This document shows, one piece after another, positions 41,001 through 52,663 of a stretch of DNA of 64,000 bases (positions are counted from its first letter, which is position 1; every line of letters begins with the position of its first letter). The stretch comes from Cristatella mucedo (lineage: Eukaryota > Bryozoa > Phylactolaemata > Cristatellidae): NCBI GenBank assembly GCA_009760855.2, contig WPIO01000077.1, forward strand, positions 1,585,001 to 1,649,000, read 5' to 3'. The notes beneath the pieces were generated by a model that was given only the letters and a program-made list of their open reading frames with translations, ran no database searches and was not told the origin of the DNA. Made by a program: the position numbers and the translations under genes.

Positions 41001-44000
41001 TTCTGTCGCACACTCAGGCTTCTCATGTTCTGGCCTACTTACCTGCGCTAGTCTCAGATCAGGCCACTGGTCGCACATGCTCTTATGTCTCTGGTCGATT
41101 ATTCGTGCCCCCCAAGTAGCAACACATCCCTCGTAGACCTTGACTACAGCTACTATGCTCACAAGTCTTGGAAAGCACCTCCGACTGACAATGCTTGCGT
41201 CGCACGTGTCTTTTTCGTCTATGCTCAGCTTACCCTTGCATAATTGCATTACTAACCAGAAGCTCTACTAGCCATCGGCCACGAGACTTTCCCCGCGCTT
41301 TTTCTTTGCATGCTCGCATTAGCAGAAGTCTTTGCTTTTCATCATCAGCTATTGACAATCTTCCCCACGCGATAACGTTTTTAGCAGTTGGTCTCGTGGG
41401 CCACCTGTTATTATGTGTGTTAGGTACACTGTCAGTCGACTGGTGGAAATTTCCAGCCAGTTCAATTCAAGCCATGACCTCGATCACCGTCCAAACTCTG
41501 TGACCCTAATCACTCGACTGATCCTAGTGCGTTAATTTTGCAACAACTTGGCTGAAGCTTAGCTGAGCTATCCAATGTGATCTGAACCTGATTGATTGCT
41601 TTTTTTTTCTGTGTGTAGGTAACATACACTTCATAGACTTCCTGATTGCAACGTCTTGAGCTACGTGTCAAGCATAAAACCAGATGAGTCGTGGCTTTTT
41701 CTTAATGGTTGGTGCATTTGAATCGTGTCTACTGTCCATGACTTTTTAGTAAAGGTTGCTAAAAAAAAAAGAGGGCCCCTGTTCTGTTCTCAAGAGGCTG
41801 CCTCAAGCTGGACGTGACTAGGACAACGTATAACCTATTAATGCAGTGGTCTCGCAGGTTTCAGGTTGGTGTTTTTTAGAAGTTCTTCTGTGTACAACCC
41901 AAAAAGAATATTGTCACATATACTTCTAGACCTGATAGCCATCGTGTACTTTGTTGTAAATCAGGTCTTGACTAGGTCGAGCTATCGGCAGTTAAGGGCT
42001 GTTTGCATAAGAATAAGTCATACTTTGCTGTCTACAAGCTCGTTATTATGCAAATCTTTTTTGAGACGTTTGACATGCTCACCTAATAGCTCTTGTTATC
42101 ATGGAGTGCTCGGCTTGTAGGTGTACACAGATTAATCAGTATACTCTGTATCCATGGGTTCATCAGTTCTGCAATAACTGGTCCTCAAAAAGCCAAATAG
42201 AACCAGTACAGTTTCCCGACCGTCCACCGACTGACATGCCACCATCTGCAAATTTCTCAATGGCTGCCGGAGATTTTCTAGAAGTCTACACTGAGCCAGG
42301 TTAGTTTACAGTGATCGCTGTGTCCATTTGCTATTGCACAATTTGCATGCAATAGAGATTGATGCTGCTCAGTGTCTCCTGGCTATTGCAGCAGGCAGTG
42401 ATGTGGGTTACCCAGATGATAGGGTTGGCCCTGTCTCAGTGTCTGATGTGGTTTTTGTTTGGTTTTTGTTCTCGAACCCACCCCTCTCCCCCCCCCCCCG
42501 TTGCATCTTGTCTGTATACACATATTGCTTGGTAACTCTTGTTGCCTCACTAGTTGCATATTGAGGTTCTTGGAACTTCGATGCATATTAGTGGACATTC
42601 AAAGTAGAACTCGTTGGTTATCAGAGACTGTAGTGCCTTCTGTTCCAAGAGAGTGTTACCAACAGTTTTTTGTTTATTTTTAGAATGCTGGGACTGTGTG
42701 GCTACTGTTTTCTTTATTGATACAGCTCATAACATACTATCGTACATTGAGACCATCTTTAAGATTTTACGGAGTGGAGGCTACTGGATTAATCTCGGTA
42801 AGTGGGATGAGCAGTTGTTCTAGAATGTGCACCACCAGGTTACGATATTGGTATTTGCTTGTAGGTTGCCTGGGGTAGTGAGGCGCCTAGCATCGTGTCG
42901 CATGTCAGATAGACGCAGAGTATCTCGGCTAATTTCCGGTTTTGTTGCCATTGGGCTCTTAGATAATGTAATATCCCTATCCTCAGCATGTTGTTGTCAC
43001 TCGTGTGAAATTGAAATCTGTTGGTGGTCGATCCTTCAGTTCAGAATTTGCTTATGATATGGTCATTACTTGCAATCACTTTGCATCCTGTAAGTGTCAG
43101 CCCTAGACGTATGTACTTCGGTGAGTTTCTTCCCTTCACCTATGTGAATTTATCTTCTTATGTGCTTTGTTTGATTACCTCTTGAGGATCCAGTGCATGT
43201 TACTAGTCTTACTAACCGGCAGCCATGATTGTCTTCGCGTTTGCAATAGCATGCTGACCTAGGCGTCATACTTGTTCTCTTGTGCATACTTGATGATGTG
43301 CGTGTCACTACCCTTGGGTCCTAATTCTATTGCAGCAAGTTTTAACGGTCTTGGATGGAGATTGATTCCTCTTAGGAGTTCAAACAACATACTATAATAA
43401 TAATTATTATTTTGATAATTAGTTGTATTGCTATTGTTATCCACTTGTATAATGAGTCGATACTTTTCCAACAATGGTCAAAGTTTTTGCTTGTTTGAAA
43501 TGTATATAATTAGTGGGACACTTAAATCTCTTATTTCAAGGACACTTTTGTATTAGTACTCACATGTCCTCCTGCTGCATTCATTCATCTAGTGTAATTC
43601 TAGTGACGTGACAGTATGACCTGGAAGTGTAAGATGGATCTCCATTTAAACCAGCGTTTTTTCAAATTACAAGCTTCGTTCGCAAGTTTTAAAGACCGTG
43701 GTATTGTACTTCTCAGCTTGCGATGAACTATATCTGACCTGGCGGATGAAACGGGCTACAGGTTTTAAAGAATTGCATCTTACACCGTTAGTGGTGACGT
43801 ATGAAGCTAGTGCATGCAGGGAGACCCTGCAGGCTTACATTAGAAAAATAATGTCAATAAGGCATTTTGTGTGGCCGCCTGTGTGCTGCTGGTGATGTAT
43901 AACCCAATTACTCCTGCACGTGGCGCTAAGAGCAGAGTAGTAAGTAAGACTGAGCCCTCAAAATTGGACCTGTATGGTTGTTGCCATGTTTTTTTGGCCA

Positions 44001-44383
44001 AGGAAATATTTCCAAGTGGTCTTGCTGATGAATTCGGACTTCTGCAGCAGAAGGCAAGCATTTAACCATCATTCAGCTCCATCAGGCGATTTAGAGAAAC
44101 TACACAGTTCCACTTAGCTATGTATGCATGCCTGTAAATATAAGGAGAAAGCCCCATGCTGCTGGAGCTAGATTTATGTAGCTCCTTTTGAGTCGTGCAG
44201 GGGGGAAGGGGGGAGGCGGCCGCGGTCAGTCACAGCACTTTTCGTTCTATAGGATTTCGTTGGAAAAGCGGACTGATGGTACACTGGTCTTCATTAGGTT
44301 CACCCGGTTGATGGTTTGATGGATGCTCGTTTCGGAAAGAGTACTGCAGGAAGCCAGTTTGGAGGCTTGAGGAAGCTTGATCC

Positions 44384-44419
<36 letters not shown>

Positions 44420-44446
44420 CACTTGATAAAGTGCCCTCAGATAACT

Positions 44447-44517
<71 letters not shown>

Positions 44518-47500
44518 GGCGCTTTACATTTGCTGCAAATCAAATGCAAAGGGAATCCTTGCAATCAAGTTGTTCGTATGGGGTGACAAGCCTGCTGTTC
44601 CGAGCAGCAATTCCTTTTTCTGTTGTTCGCTGTGTATTGTTTTCACTGTCTTGCAGGTCCATTGCTGTATCACTTTGCTGATATGGCAAATGAGAGTTCC
44701 ATCGAGTTGAGCTATGAAGACCTACGTGAGGTGATTGTAAAAGTTGGATTTGAAATATTGGTGAGCATAAGCAGTCAGCGCTTGTATGTCAAGCAGTTGC
44801 AGCAGCAGGACGCAAGTTTTTTTTGCCATCCCACCCAAAGTGTTACTGAAGCAGGTCAAAGATCGGGCTATCGATCTAGTCACGTTGCTGGCTGGCAGCC
44901 AGCTAAGCAACAATGCGACCATCGCTGCTCTTTGTGTTAAAAGGTGTGCTAAAATCGCCACCGGCCGGGGGATGGGGGGTGGGTGGGTGGCGTGACGATG
45001 GCGTAGGTCCTTCCAACAGAGATGATTTGACTGACCAGTCATTCTAGCAGGAACAAAGCACGCAGGCAGATCTTTCGGCTCCTATAGTGGAAATGTCTTA
45101 TATTAATTCTTTGGTGGGTGCTGGGCAAGGTTTACACAACCCAATATTGTTGCAACGATTGCTGTTTCTCCATCTCGAGCGCAGGGCCGTTGAAATGGTT
45201 TCTCAGGCTGTTGCATATTCAGCAAAAGACCAGCTCAGCTGCCTGACTTCAGGGAGTTTGTGTGTTTTAGCTGACTGGCCTTGCATGTCAAGCGATCAGC
45301 CTCTGAAGGTCTTTGTGCTACCCAGCTAGCCAGCCCCTGCAGATCACGGTGTGCCTGATTGTCAGGCAGCCCAGGCCGAAATGTGTGTGTGTTTGTGTGT
45401 GCAATGCAGGGCAGGTCAATCAAATGTGGACCGACTGCAGACTGGTGTGGCGTAGTAATGTTTGAGGTGCCCTTTGATACTCAGCTGAGCGTCTACGGTT
45501 TAAAATAAAGGTTTGCCAATATTATTGAACAGGTGATGTGCATTTGCACGTGCATACTGTGTAGTTCCCGGCTAACTGGTCTTAGCCTAGCATTACGTTG
45601 CCTATGACTCTTGTTCCTCATAGTGGGCTTTAGTTCTTCAATAGCCACCGGGCTGTGCCCTCGTAAACGGGTGTGCAAGAATGCTGTTTACCTCTCTTAC
45701 AGTTGGGGCTATTTTGCTCCCTATTTTCTTTGGATGATTGATGAGATGATTCCGTGGCAGCACATTGGTGTCAGAATGTAAATCACTGGCGGCTGGCGTT
45801 TGTAGTGGTCAGTGGGGCGATTAGCACTGGCTTTATCATACTTGACCCTGTATATCGGACTGTTACTGCCCGGCTGCTGTCTAATAGGGTGGACAAGACA
45901 ACGTTGAACCGAGCAATACGTGTCTTGTCAAGCTGAAGTCGTGCGGCTGCCTCTATGCGCACGTCAGTGGAATAGGTTGTATCTCCGCCTGTAACTCCAC
46001 AAAGCCAGACTATGTGGGTGCTATGCAGGAGTTTTTTTTATCGCACTCAGCCTAAGCGGCTTTCGGTACGCACTCGGTAGCCAACAGACTTCATTTCACG
46101 CTACAAAGAAAAAGTGGGAAGCATAGCAGAGTCAGGAGAGCAGTTGAGGTAGGGAGAAGCATCGAAGTAGCAGTTCAGGGCAGCTCAAAAGGATGTGCAA
46201 TAGTCGGCAGCAGGAGAGTAGTTGTCGTTGCATAAGTTGAGCCTTAGAACTAGCGTACTGAGAAAAGGAAAGGGAGACCTGCTTCTTGCTTTCTGGATTG
46301 GGCGACATATTTGTTACCCCAATCTTTCGTCAATTTTCTCGGGTGTTCTAAATTAGCAGTTGCACGAATCTAATTTTGCTATGGCATTCTCGAGAAAATG
46401 TACTTAACCGAGCTTGTTAGCGCCACGCATGTCATGTGGTAAGATGGGGGAGGCCAGCTGCGATCTGCTACAAGTTGGCTGCATAAATATAAAATAATTG
46501 CACATGCCATAGCTGTAGGCGTTTATCAACCAAATTTGCAAGTAAGTACATTTTCTCCTTCAGGAGAAATGAACTTTGAAGTTATTTTGCTATCACACCC
46601 CAATCCCAACTATGGCACAATTCTCTTGCAAAGCTACCAGTAAATCTGAAGCGAGAAATCGCTACCATAGGACTGTGAAGCTGTGCTAATGCATTGTAAA
46701 AAAATAAAAAACAATAGTATGCAATGTGCTGTCCTTATTTGAGCATGCTGCCGATTGGCAGTAGATCGTGGTAGGCCTTGGTAGATTTAGTCAATGTCTT
46801 GATCACCCAAGATGACGATCACGTAAGACGTGTGAGACTCGTGGGCTGTGGGCAGACACCAAAATGTTGTATAGAAATCGCAACTAACTACCCTTCAGAC
46901 CTTGAGCACAAACGATCACTCTTATAAGTAGTAGTCAAACGCAGGCAACATGGTCTGCAAGAGTCGATGTAAGCAGTCTAGTTTGTTTTAGCCGGGTTTG
47001 ACATTCGAAATTTTAACACTTAGGACCTAACAGCCTTTGCATCGATGCTGTTTACCACAAATTCAACCTCTGTGAAAAGTTTGCTTTTGGGTCTTTTATT
47101 TGTTCTGTTTTTTATTTGCTGTTGTAGTGAGGCCGATTACACTTGAGCAGCTATTTTGTGGAACGAACAGGCACATTCTTCAGATCCGTCTGATACCAGA
47201 AACTAGTGCAAGCTTAGGATTATAGGTTTGGCCATGTTGTTTGGTATGCCAACAGAAAGTCTGTTTTAGCATCTATATTGCTTCGAGACAATGTGTAGAT
47301 GCCCTTGAAACTGGCCTAAGCATAATGCCTATCTAAGTGTGAGTTCGTGCATGTCATCACTCCTTGGACCTTCAGCAAGTTTAAACCGCTTGGGTGGAGA
47401 TTTAGTTTTCTCAGGCCGCTACACCAATATTCTGGTGTTTTTATTCTTGTTATTGCTATGATTGTTATTATCATTATTCATCTTGTCCGAACCTTCATTT

Positions 47501-50500
47501 CGTTATGGGTGGATTGAGTGGGGTGGCACCTGCAATTATAAGTCACGACAAGCTTGCAAATCCCAATTATGGATCTTTCATTTTCTCCTTCTCTCCACAG
47601 GCTGCACATATCGAGCTCCCCCTTGTCATTCTCAGCTCCGCCCACTGTAGCAGCAATCCCTTCAGCCTCTGCTTCAGTTCCTCCCACCACTCGCCCGACC
47701 ATCTTACTGGTAGGAGAGTTTCTATATCGCTTATTGCTTTGTTTTGCTTCGCCAGTAAGCCTGCTTGCTGCAGTAGCATGATGGAGCCGGTAGGCTAAGC
47801 TGAGCTTCGAGCTGAGCTGCCTGACAGCAGCCATACATAAGTCTTTATGACCACTCATCAATCATGGAGGCTTGTGACTGCGTATGTCACATTTTGCTCA
47901 CTGGGAAAGCTTGGATGGCCTGCCAGCAGATTCACCGATACAAAATGAAGTTCTGACACTTACCCATGAGGCCTGCCACGGCTTGGCTCTTTCATACCTA
48001 GCTGAGCTACTGCACCAGTTTCAGCCTCCTCGAGCCCTCAGGTCCTCTATTGACAATAAATTAGCCACAATGTATGGACACACTTGGATGTATTATCCCT
48101 GTCTAAGCAGTCCCGAACTTTAGCAATGTTATAAAGTTGAAAGTAGGTAGACTTGACTGTGGAGCTAATGTGGTCTTCTAGTGAAAGGTCACTTTGGAAC
48201 AGTATATTTCCTGCAGATTCAGCAGGAGTTATGCTGGCAGAGCCGATTTTGAGCAATAATCTGTCCAGTTTCTGAGTCATTTGGTTTGCCCATAACTAGT
48301 GAGTTGGTTTTGTCGTCATTTAATTTGAGAAAGTTTGTTGCCTTCCATGTACCGATGTCAGCAATGTATGCAGATAGGGTATATAGAGAATTTGATGTGC
48401 CTGAGGCCTGGGAGGGATCAAAGCAAAGGTACAACAGAGTGTCATCTGCATAGAACCTAAAGCCTAGTTTGTGCATGGCGATCACATCAGCAAGAGGGAG
48501 ATTATAAACTGAAAAGAAGCAGACCGAGTGTAGAACCACCGACGTACCCCATACTTCAGTGGTTCTTCGGTTGACATTTGTCCGTTCACATCAATACTCT
48601 TGGAGCCTCCCACTAGGATAGGATCCTAACCAGTGTAGTGCAGTGCCAGTGATGCCCAAGCGAGGTGTGAGGCGCTCAAGAAGGACTGTGGAACTCACTT
48701 CTACAATTCTAACTAAACGACCTCTACTCTCCTGCTGCCGACTGTGGCACGTCCTATACAGCCGTCCTGAGCTGCTACCTCTGTGCTACTCGCGACCACA
48801 ACTGCTCTCCTGACTCTGCTATGCCTCCCACCTTCTCTTTGTTGTGTGAGATTAAGTCTGGTTGCTACCGAATGCGTACCGAAAGCTGCCCAGGCTTTGT
48901 TTGCGCTATGCAAAACTCACCCGTGTAGCACCCACATAGTCTCCGTGGACTTACAGACGGAGATACACATATATTTATGTCCTCTCCCGCGACCTCGTGG
49001 TCTGCCGTGCTTGACCATGGCCACTCCACTATGACTGGAATGCGCAGGCCGTCATGCTCTCATGCCGTGGGTCCGCCTCGCTGCAGCTACTGAGACATAG
49101 CTGCAAATGTGAACGAACTGTGCTAACATGTCAGCGTGCTTCTCAATCGGGGCCCAATTCTGGAACCGGTGTACTGATTGTGGCATACTTGGCTTGGAAG
49201 TGGGTACTACGGTTCTTGTGGCACACTAAACTGTCACGGGTTTGCAGATCCTAGTGTCTTACTTACAAGGTAATGCGATAAAGTTAGGCGACTCGGGTGT
49301 CTTCGAGCAGTTGTAAGGATCAATAATGCGCGGTCAAACAATTATGTGTGCATGCACAGCCAGACAATTCCTGCCAACGATAGTACTGCAATGAGGCTCT
49401 TTCTGCTTCAGTTCTCCTTTGGATTTGGTGAGGTGCTGTGTGATGTTTAATCTTAGCCTTGGCATTCATTTCGAGACCATCCTTAGTAGAAGTAATTGAA
49501 GCTGCTGTGCCAACTGAGTGATTAGCAGTTAACTTTTTGTACGTTCATAAGCTTTGGCTAGCCCTCTGACATATCTGGTGGTCCAATATGAGTGTTATAT
49601 TCCATACATTGCTGCTGGAAGCTATACATACATTACATGCGAATGCACTCAAGTGAAAAAAATTCTTTCAGTTATGCTGCTGTGGCTCAAAATTCGTTTG
49701 GGTAATGAGAGGGTGTTCTACAATGCTAGGCATACTGAAGTTGTGCCAAGGGTGCGAAAATCTTTATTGACAGCCCAAAAACAAACATGCTGCTTGTATG
49801 TATGCGCCAAGTGCACCGGCGTCCCACCACGATTCTTTATTATCTCCCTTGTCTGGCCAAGCATGAAAGCCGCAAGCTTCTGCATAGTATGTTCAGCTTC
49901 AGCACTTTTTCACTGACCCTTAGTTTTACTATAAAAAAAAGGTCAGCTGCTGGTGGTGTAGGTGGAACAGCCACAGCTGCCTGTCGGTATCATTCCATAG
50001 TCGTTCTAAGGGGTTCAAATCCAGTAAGTAAGTGGCTGGGCTTTTGACAAGGATTTTTAAAATTCAAGTTATTGTCAGTCAATCAAGTTATGGATTTCAA
50101 ATCTAAAATACTCTGCTTTGGGGTCATTACGTTTTCTAGCAAGATAACGATCTTGTGCAAACTCCCAGGCCAGTGAAGTACTTTTTGACGAATCCTTGTT
50201 TGGTGCTGGAGAAGTGGACCAGCCACTCGCTTCATTTGAACCCCGTAGAACGACTATGAAGCGATACCGGCAGGCAGCTGTTGTTGGGTGATCGAATCGG
50301 CAGGCAGCTGTGGCTGGGCGTTCCACCTACACCACCAGTAGCTGACCTTATTGGTAAAACTCGGGGTCAGTGGAAAAGTGCTGAAGCAGAACAGTTGATG
50401 TAGAAGTTTGTGGCCTTCATGCTTGGCCAGACAAGGGAGAGAATACAGAATCGTGGTGGGATGAAGACACACTTGAAGCATATATTCAAGCAACGTAGTT

Positions 50501-52663
50501 GTTTGATTTTTGGGCTGTCAGTAAATATTTTCCAGTGCTCCGAATCACTTTAGCAGTATGCATCACATCATCGAAAAGCCTCTTATTACCCGAACGAGTG
50601 TACAGCCACTGAAGCTGCTGCCATACTAAGAGGATTCGTTTTGCACTTAGCTTACGTCTGATGCTGCAGCTGGCCGTACTGGTAGGGAATTTTGGTCCAG
50701 CGGTCAAAGTGCTCGTCCTGGCCCCGAGGTCGCTGGCTCGAGCCCCGTGGCTCGAGTGTGACGCGCCTGAATAGAGATTGAGCGGGGCGGCGCTATACAA
50801 ATGAATTATATATATATTTTTTAGGGAGCCTGGGCAGCAATGTGACCAAGCCATGCATGAAATATCATGCTAATGTTAGCTGGCCCAGTGAGCATTCAGA
50901 TGCAAATGACTCGTCGGGAATTGAAGTGATTTGTAGGCCCTACCAGTGCTTTCTACTGAGAACGCCGACTAAGCATTATTGATAGTGCCCTCCACTGGCA
51001 GCAGCCGGAAGCTCGGACCAAAGCTGCCAGAGCTTACGAAAGGGCGTTCAGAAGAAGAAGAGGAAGAGGAGGAGGAGGTAAAGGGGCTCCGTGTGACACC
51101 GTTTCACTGTTAATGCTATCTATCGTATGCACTCAGTGCAAAAAAAAAAAAGGTGATGGCCACGGTCAGGGCAAACGAATCTTCACGTCACTTCAGCTGC
51201 AGCGGCTGTAAACTCGCTCGAGTAATAAGAGGGTTTTCGGCGATGTGATGCATACTGCTAAAGTTATGCGAAGCATGAGAGGATATTTATTGACAGCCCA
51301 AAATCAAACATGCTGCTGGTATGAATGCGTTTAGTCTGACCTCTTGCCGCCACGATTCTTTGTGACCTCCCTCGTCTGGCCAGGCATGAAGGCTGCCACG
51401 GCTGCTTCTGTAGCGTCTGCTCAGCTGCTGCTGCTCTTCATTTCAGTGAGCATTGGTTTAACTAAAAATGTCGTCTAGATCGCCTAGGCGAAACACCCAG
51501 CCAGAATCAGCTGCCTGTCGGTATCGCTCCATAGTCGTTCCATGGAGTTCAAATCAGGCGAGTGGCTGGGCCACTGCTCCAGCACCAAACAAGGATTTCT
51601 CAAAGAAGTGCTTTAATAAAGTTTTTATTGGTCGAGCCAGTTGGATTTCGAAGCGCAAATACTCTGCCAGAGGGTGGTTACATTTGGCAGCCTGATAACG
51701 ATCCAATGCAAACTCCCAGGCCAGTCAAGTACTTATTGACAAGCTCACTTTTTGACAAGCTCTCGTTTGGCTCTGATTCAGTGGCCCAGTCAAACTCCTG
51801 TTTTGAGCCACCTACTGCAGGGATTTTTTTGCACTTGAGTGTATGTATCCGTTGCAAGCACTCCACTGGCCCCCCCTTGTATTGACTTGCACGACCGCTG
51901 TTGCTTCTGTAAGTGTATACGGTATACGGCGTGCTGGCTGAAACATCAAGCCACGTGGTTTGGTTTTGGGCTAATAATAATAAGAATAATAATAAATCCT
52001 AGCTGATTAAACGGTCTCTTTTTGTATAGCGACAGAAGAGCCTTTACGGCTATCACCACTGCTTACAGCAGCGGTGATACAGAATCGCCCACCACAAGAT
52101 TCGATCCCACGACCTCTGGACCGAGTTTATGAAAGCAACCGCCTCACCTATTTGTGTGCCACCACCTCGAATTCGTATGCCCACCCACGCCTCTTCCTAC
52201 GTATTGCTGCCCGACAGAAAGAGTCGATGCTGTGCGCATGGCTTCTAAGGAGCAATCATGATTTTGGAAGGAAAAAAATGCTGGCAGTGCCTCAGCATCG
52301 CTTTTGGTTGAATGTATTGTTTTTTCTCAGTTCTTTCAGGTCTCATTCTCAGAATAGCCTGTTTAAAGATGAGGGCTATTTAGCTGCTGTTTACGAGTTT
52401 GCTGCAGTGGTGGTTGCCTAGGTACAACTTTCGATATGGTCGTGCACCTGCAGTATACTTGTGTGTTTGTGCATGCGTTTTGTGTATGCGCATTGTTCCA
52501 TGAGATCTGCTGCAAAAGGAAACCGCATTGCCGTCTCGTGTCTACTTTATTGCAGAGAGAGCGAGTCTCTGTACCTACCACTTACACGGAGAACCCAAGA
52601 TCCATGCTTAAGTATCAGTACGACTCAGCATTCTTCGTAGCCAGGAAGCCACTTCGGCGCTGA
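28902..52663 (+). CDS. CARNMT1: Carnosine/histidine N-methyltransferase CARNMT1, complete, 8 exons
   Basis: CARNMT1 transfers a methyl group from S-adenosylmethionine to a histidine imidazole, making anserine from carnosine; histidines in C3H zinc-finger proteins are also reported substrates. Eight exons join in frame into 384 residues (human about 409, with a longer N-terminus). An N-terminal helical region (about 25-165) has FDMDKVK and [15 protein letters not shown]. The methyltransferase fold follows, with SAM loop VPGAGLGR (179-186), GNEWS (200-204), [16 protein letters not shown] (286-293) and LLYHF (317-321). KYQY (368-371) is near the end. Asp289, His320, Tyr369 and Tyr371 correspond, as I recall, to carnosine contacts in the human structure. 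The start at 28902 (ACTATGG) is preferred over an in-frame ATG at 28887. One oddity: Cys170 replaces a conserved Trp at the exon 3/4 join. Confidence 0.95.
31489..31687 (+). CDS. CARNMT1: CARNMT1 exon 2
   Basis: The GTTGAAG acceptor completes an Arg codon; it reads [19 protein letters not shown] rival acceptor at 31506 is also in frame but would lose six residues that align with the human protein, so 31489 is chosen. It ends APDA before GTAAGT (phase 0). Confidence 0.88.
31903..32078 (+). CDS. CARNMT1: CARNMT1 exon 3
   Basis: It follows CCTTGCAG and contains [19 protein letters not shown] and [16 protein letters not shown]. It ends FPEEL plus TG before GTAAGC (phase 2). The family's next residue is Trp (TGG), which would need G in exon 4. 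Confidence 0.93.
34310..35135 (+). mobile_element. Degenerate LINE fragment
   Basis: Plus-strand frames retain weak forms of the LINE coding region ([16 protein letters not shown] against [16 protein letters not shown]), with many frameshifts. It lies in CARNMT1 intron 3. Confidence 0.65.
37949..38398 (-). mobile_element. LINE 3' fragment, well preserved
   Basis: It begins with (ATT)n and holds the 3' UTR plus the last part of the ORF ([20 protein letters not shown]). It is nearly identical to 59855-60340, so both copies are young. The coding match breaks off at about 38393. Confidence 0.85.
38440..39480. other. GC-rich patch around CARNMT1 exon 4
   Basis: It is clearly richer in GC and CpG than the rest of the intron. 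A 242-codon minus-strand frame overlaps exon 4 and has no recognisable domain, so I treat it as a shadow. Confidence 0.4.
39146..39286 (+). CDS. CARNMT1: CARNMT1 exon 4: SAM-binding core
   Basis: After TTCCACCAG it reads (C)[18 protein letters not shown], then [20 protein letters not shown], ending before GTGAGG (phase 2). It carries the glycine-rich SAM loop. It sits alone in a GC-rich patch, 7 kb after exon 3. Confidence 0.93.
39890..40215 (+). repeat. Family C repeat, near full length
   Basis: It shares CTCCACAAAG, GGCTTTCGGTACG, GGTAGCCAACAGACTTC and GTGGGAAGCATAGCAGAG with the copy at 45973. It lies in CARNMT1 intron 4. Confidence 0.75.
40585..41260 (+). mobile_element. Degenerate LINE fragment
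   Basis: AAATGAGCACAAAAACCAAC corresponds to the LNDDKTN region, followed by decayed downstream coding sequence. It contains a perfect 32-bp tandem duplication at 40650-40713. Confidence 0.65.
40650..40713 (+). repeat. Perfect 32-bp tandem duplication
   Basis: Two adjacent copies of a unit beginning GAAAGCCTTACTCTTCATAG, identical throughout, within a LINE fragment. Confidence 0.9.
42121..42299 (+). CDS. CARNMT1: CARNMT1 exon 5
   Basis: The CTTGTAG acceptor completes Lys; it reads [20 protein letters not shown] and [17 protein letters not shown], with donor GTTAGT (phase 1). LYPWxHQF and NFSMxAGDF are family hallmarks. Confidence 0.93.
42684..42797 (+). CDS. CARNMT1: CARNMT1 exon 6
   Basis: After TTTTTAG it completes Glu and reads [20 protein letters not shown], then GGYWINL, with donor GTAAGT (phase 1). 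It includes the conserved Asp of FFID. Confidence 0.95.
44387..44580 (-). mobile_element. LINE 3' tail with internal (CT)n expansion
   Basis: (AAT)n, then GCACTTGATAAAGTGCCCTC, then AACTCAATCTCTCTCT expanding to about 65 bp of CT (44451-44516), then AGGCGCTTTACATTTGCTGC. Other copies have only AATCTCTTTCTAGG at that point. Confidence 0.85.
44657..44760 (+). CDS. CARNMT1: CARNMT1 exon 7
   Basis: After GTCTTGCAG it completes Gly and reads [20 protein letters not shown] and VGFEIL, ending before GTGAGC (phase 0). It includes the conserved His of YHF. Confidence 0.95.
45973..46240 (+). repeat. Family C repeat, near full length
   Basis: Matches the 39890 copy from GTATCTCCG to the GGAGAGTAG region, with small indels. 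It lies in CARNMT1 intron 7. Confidence 0.75.
48050..48690 (-). mobile_element. LINE reverse-transcriptase fragment
   Basis: Minus-strand frames read [20 protein letters not shown] and [18 protein letters not shown], then [20 protein letters not shown]. The YADD catalytic motif is intact but frameshifts break the ORF. Confidence 0.8.
48695..48976 (-). repeat. Family C repeat, inverted copy
   Basis: Reverse complement of the family C order: GAGACTATGTGGGTGCTAC, then TTCGGTACGCATTCGGTAGC, then GGAGAGCAGTTG. It is followed directly by the LINE fragment on its other side. Confidence 0.7.
49648..50650. mobile_element. Foldback element, about 1 kb
   Basis: The left arm (49648 to about 50060) recurs inverted in the right arm (about 50085-50650). 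Shared landmarks, each in both orientations, include GACAGCCCAAAAA.CAAAC, CCACCACGATTCT, TTGTCTGGCCAAGCATGAA, CACAGCTGCCTG and CATAGTCGTTCTA. The arms are diverged, so this is an old inverted repeat. No transposase was recognised. Confidence 0.7.
50690..50821 (+). repeat. SINE A copy
   Basis: TTTTGGTCCAGCGGTCAAAG head, GGCTCGAGCCCCG B-box-like part and GCGCTATACAAATGAATTAT tail. It sits about 40 bp beyond the foldback element. Confidence 0.75.
51168..51850. mobile_element. Second, shortened foldback element copy
   Basis: It matches the left arm of the 49648 element (AATAAGAGGGTTTTCGGCGA, GACAGCCCAAAATCAAAC, CTCGTCTGGCCAGGCATGAA). It then turns into the right-arm orientation (AAACTCCCAGGCCAGTCAAG) and ends in the inverted terminal part (TTTTGCACTTGAGTG). 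Confidence 0.65.
51960..52180 (-). repeat. SINE B copy
   Basis: An (ATT)n-type tail, GCTGATTAAACGG, the body and a GGTCGTGGGATCGAATC B-box-like head, read on the minus strand. It is the most complete family B copy. Confidence 0.7.
52556..52663 (+). CDS. CARNMT1: CARNMT1 exon 8 and stop
   Basis: After TTTATTGCAG it reads [20 protein letters not shown] and [10 protein letters not shown], then TGA. The Tyr pair of KYQY and the final VxRKP match the human C-terminus. No AATAAA is evident within a few hundred bases downstream. Confidence 0.93.
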   Translation, partial: RERVSVPTTYTENPRSMLKYQYDSAFFVARKPLRR

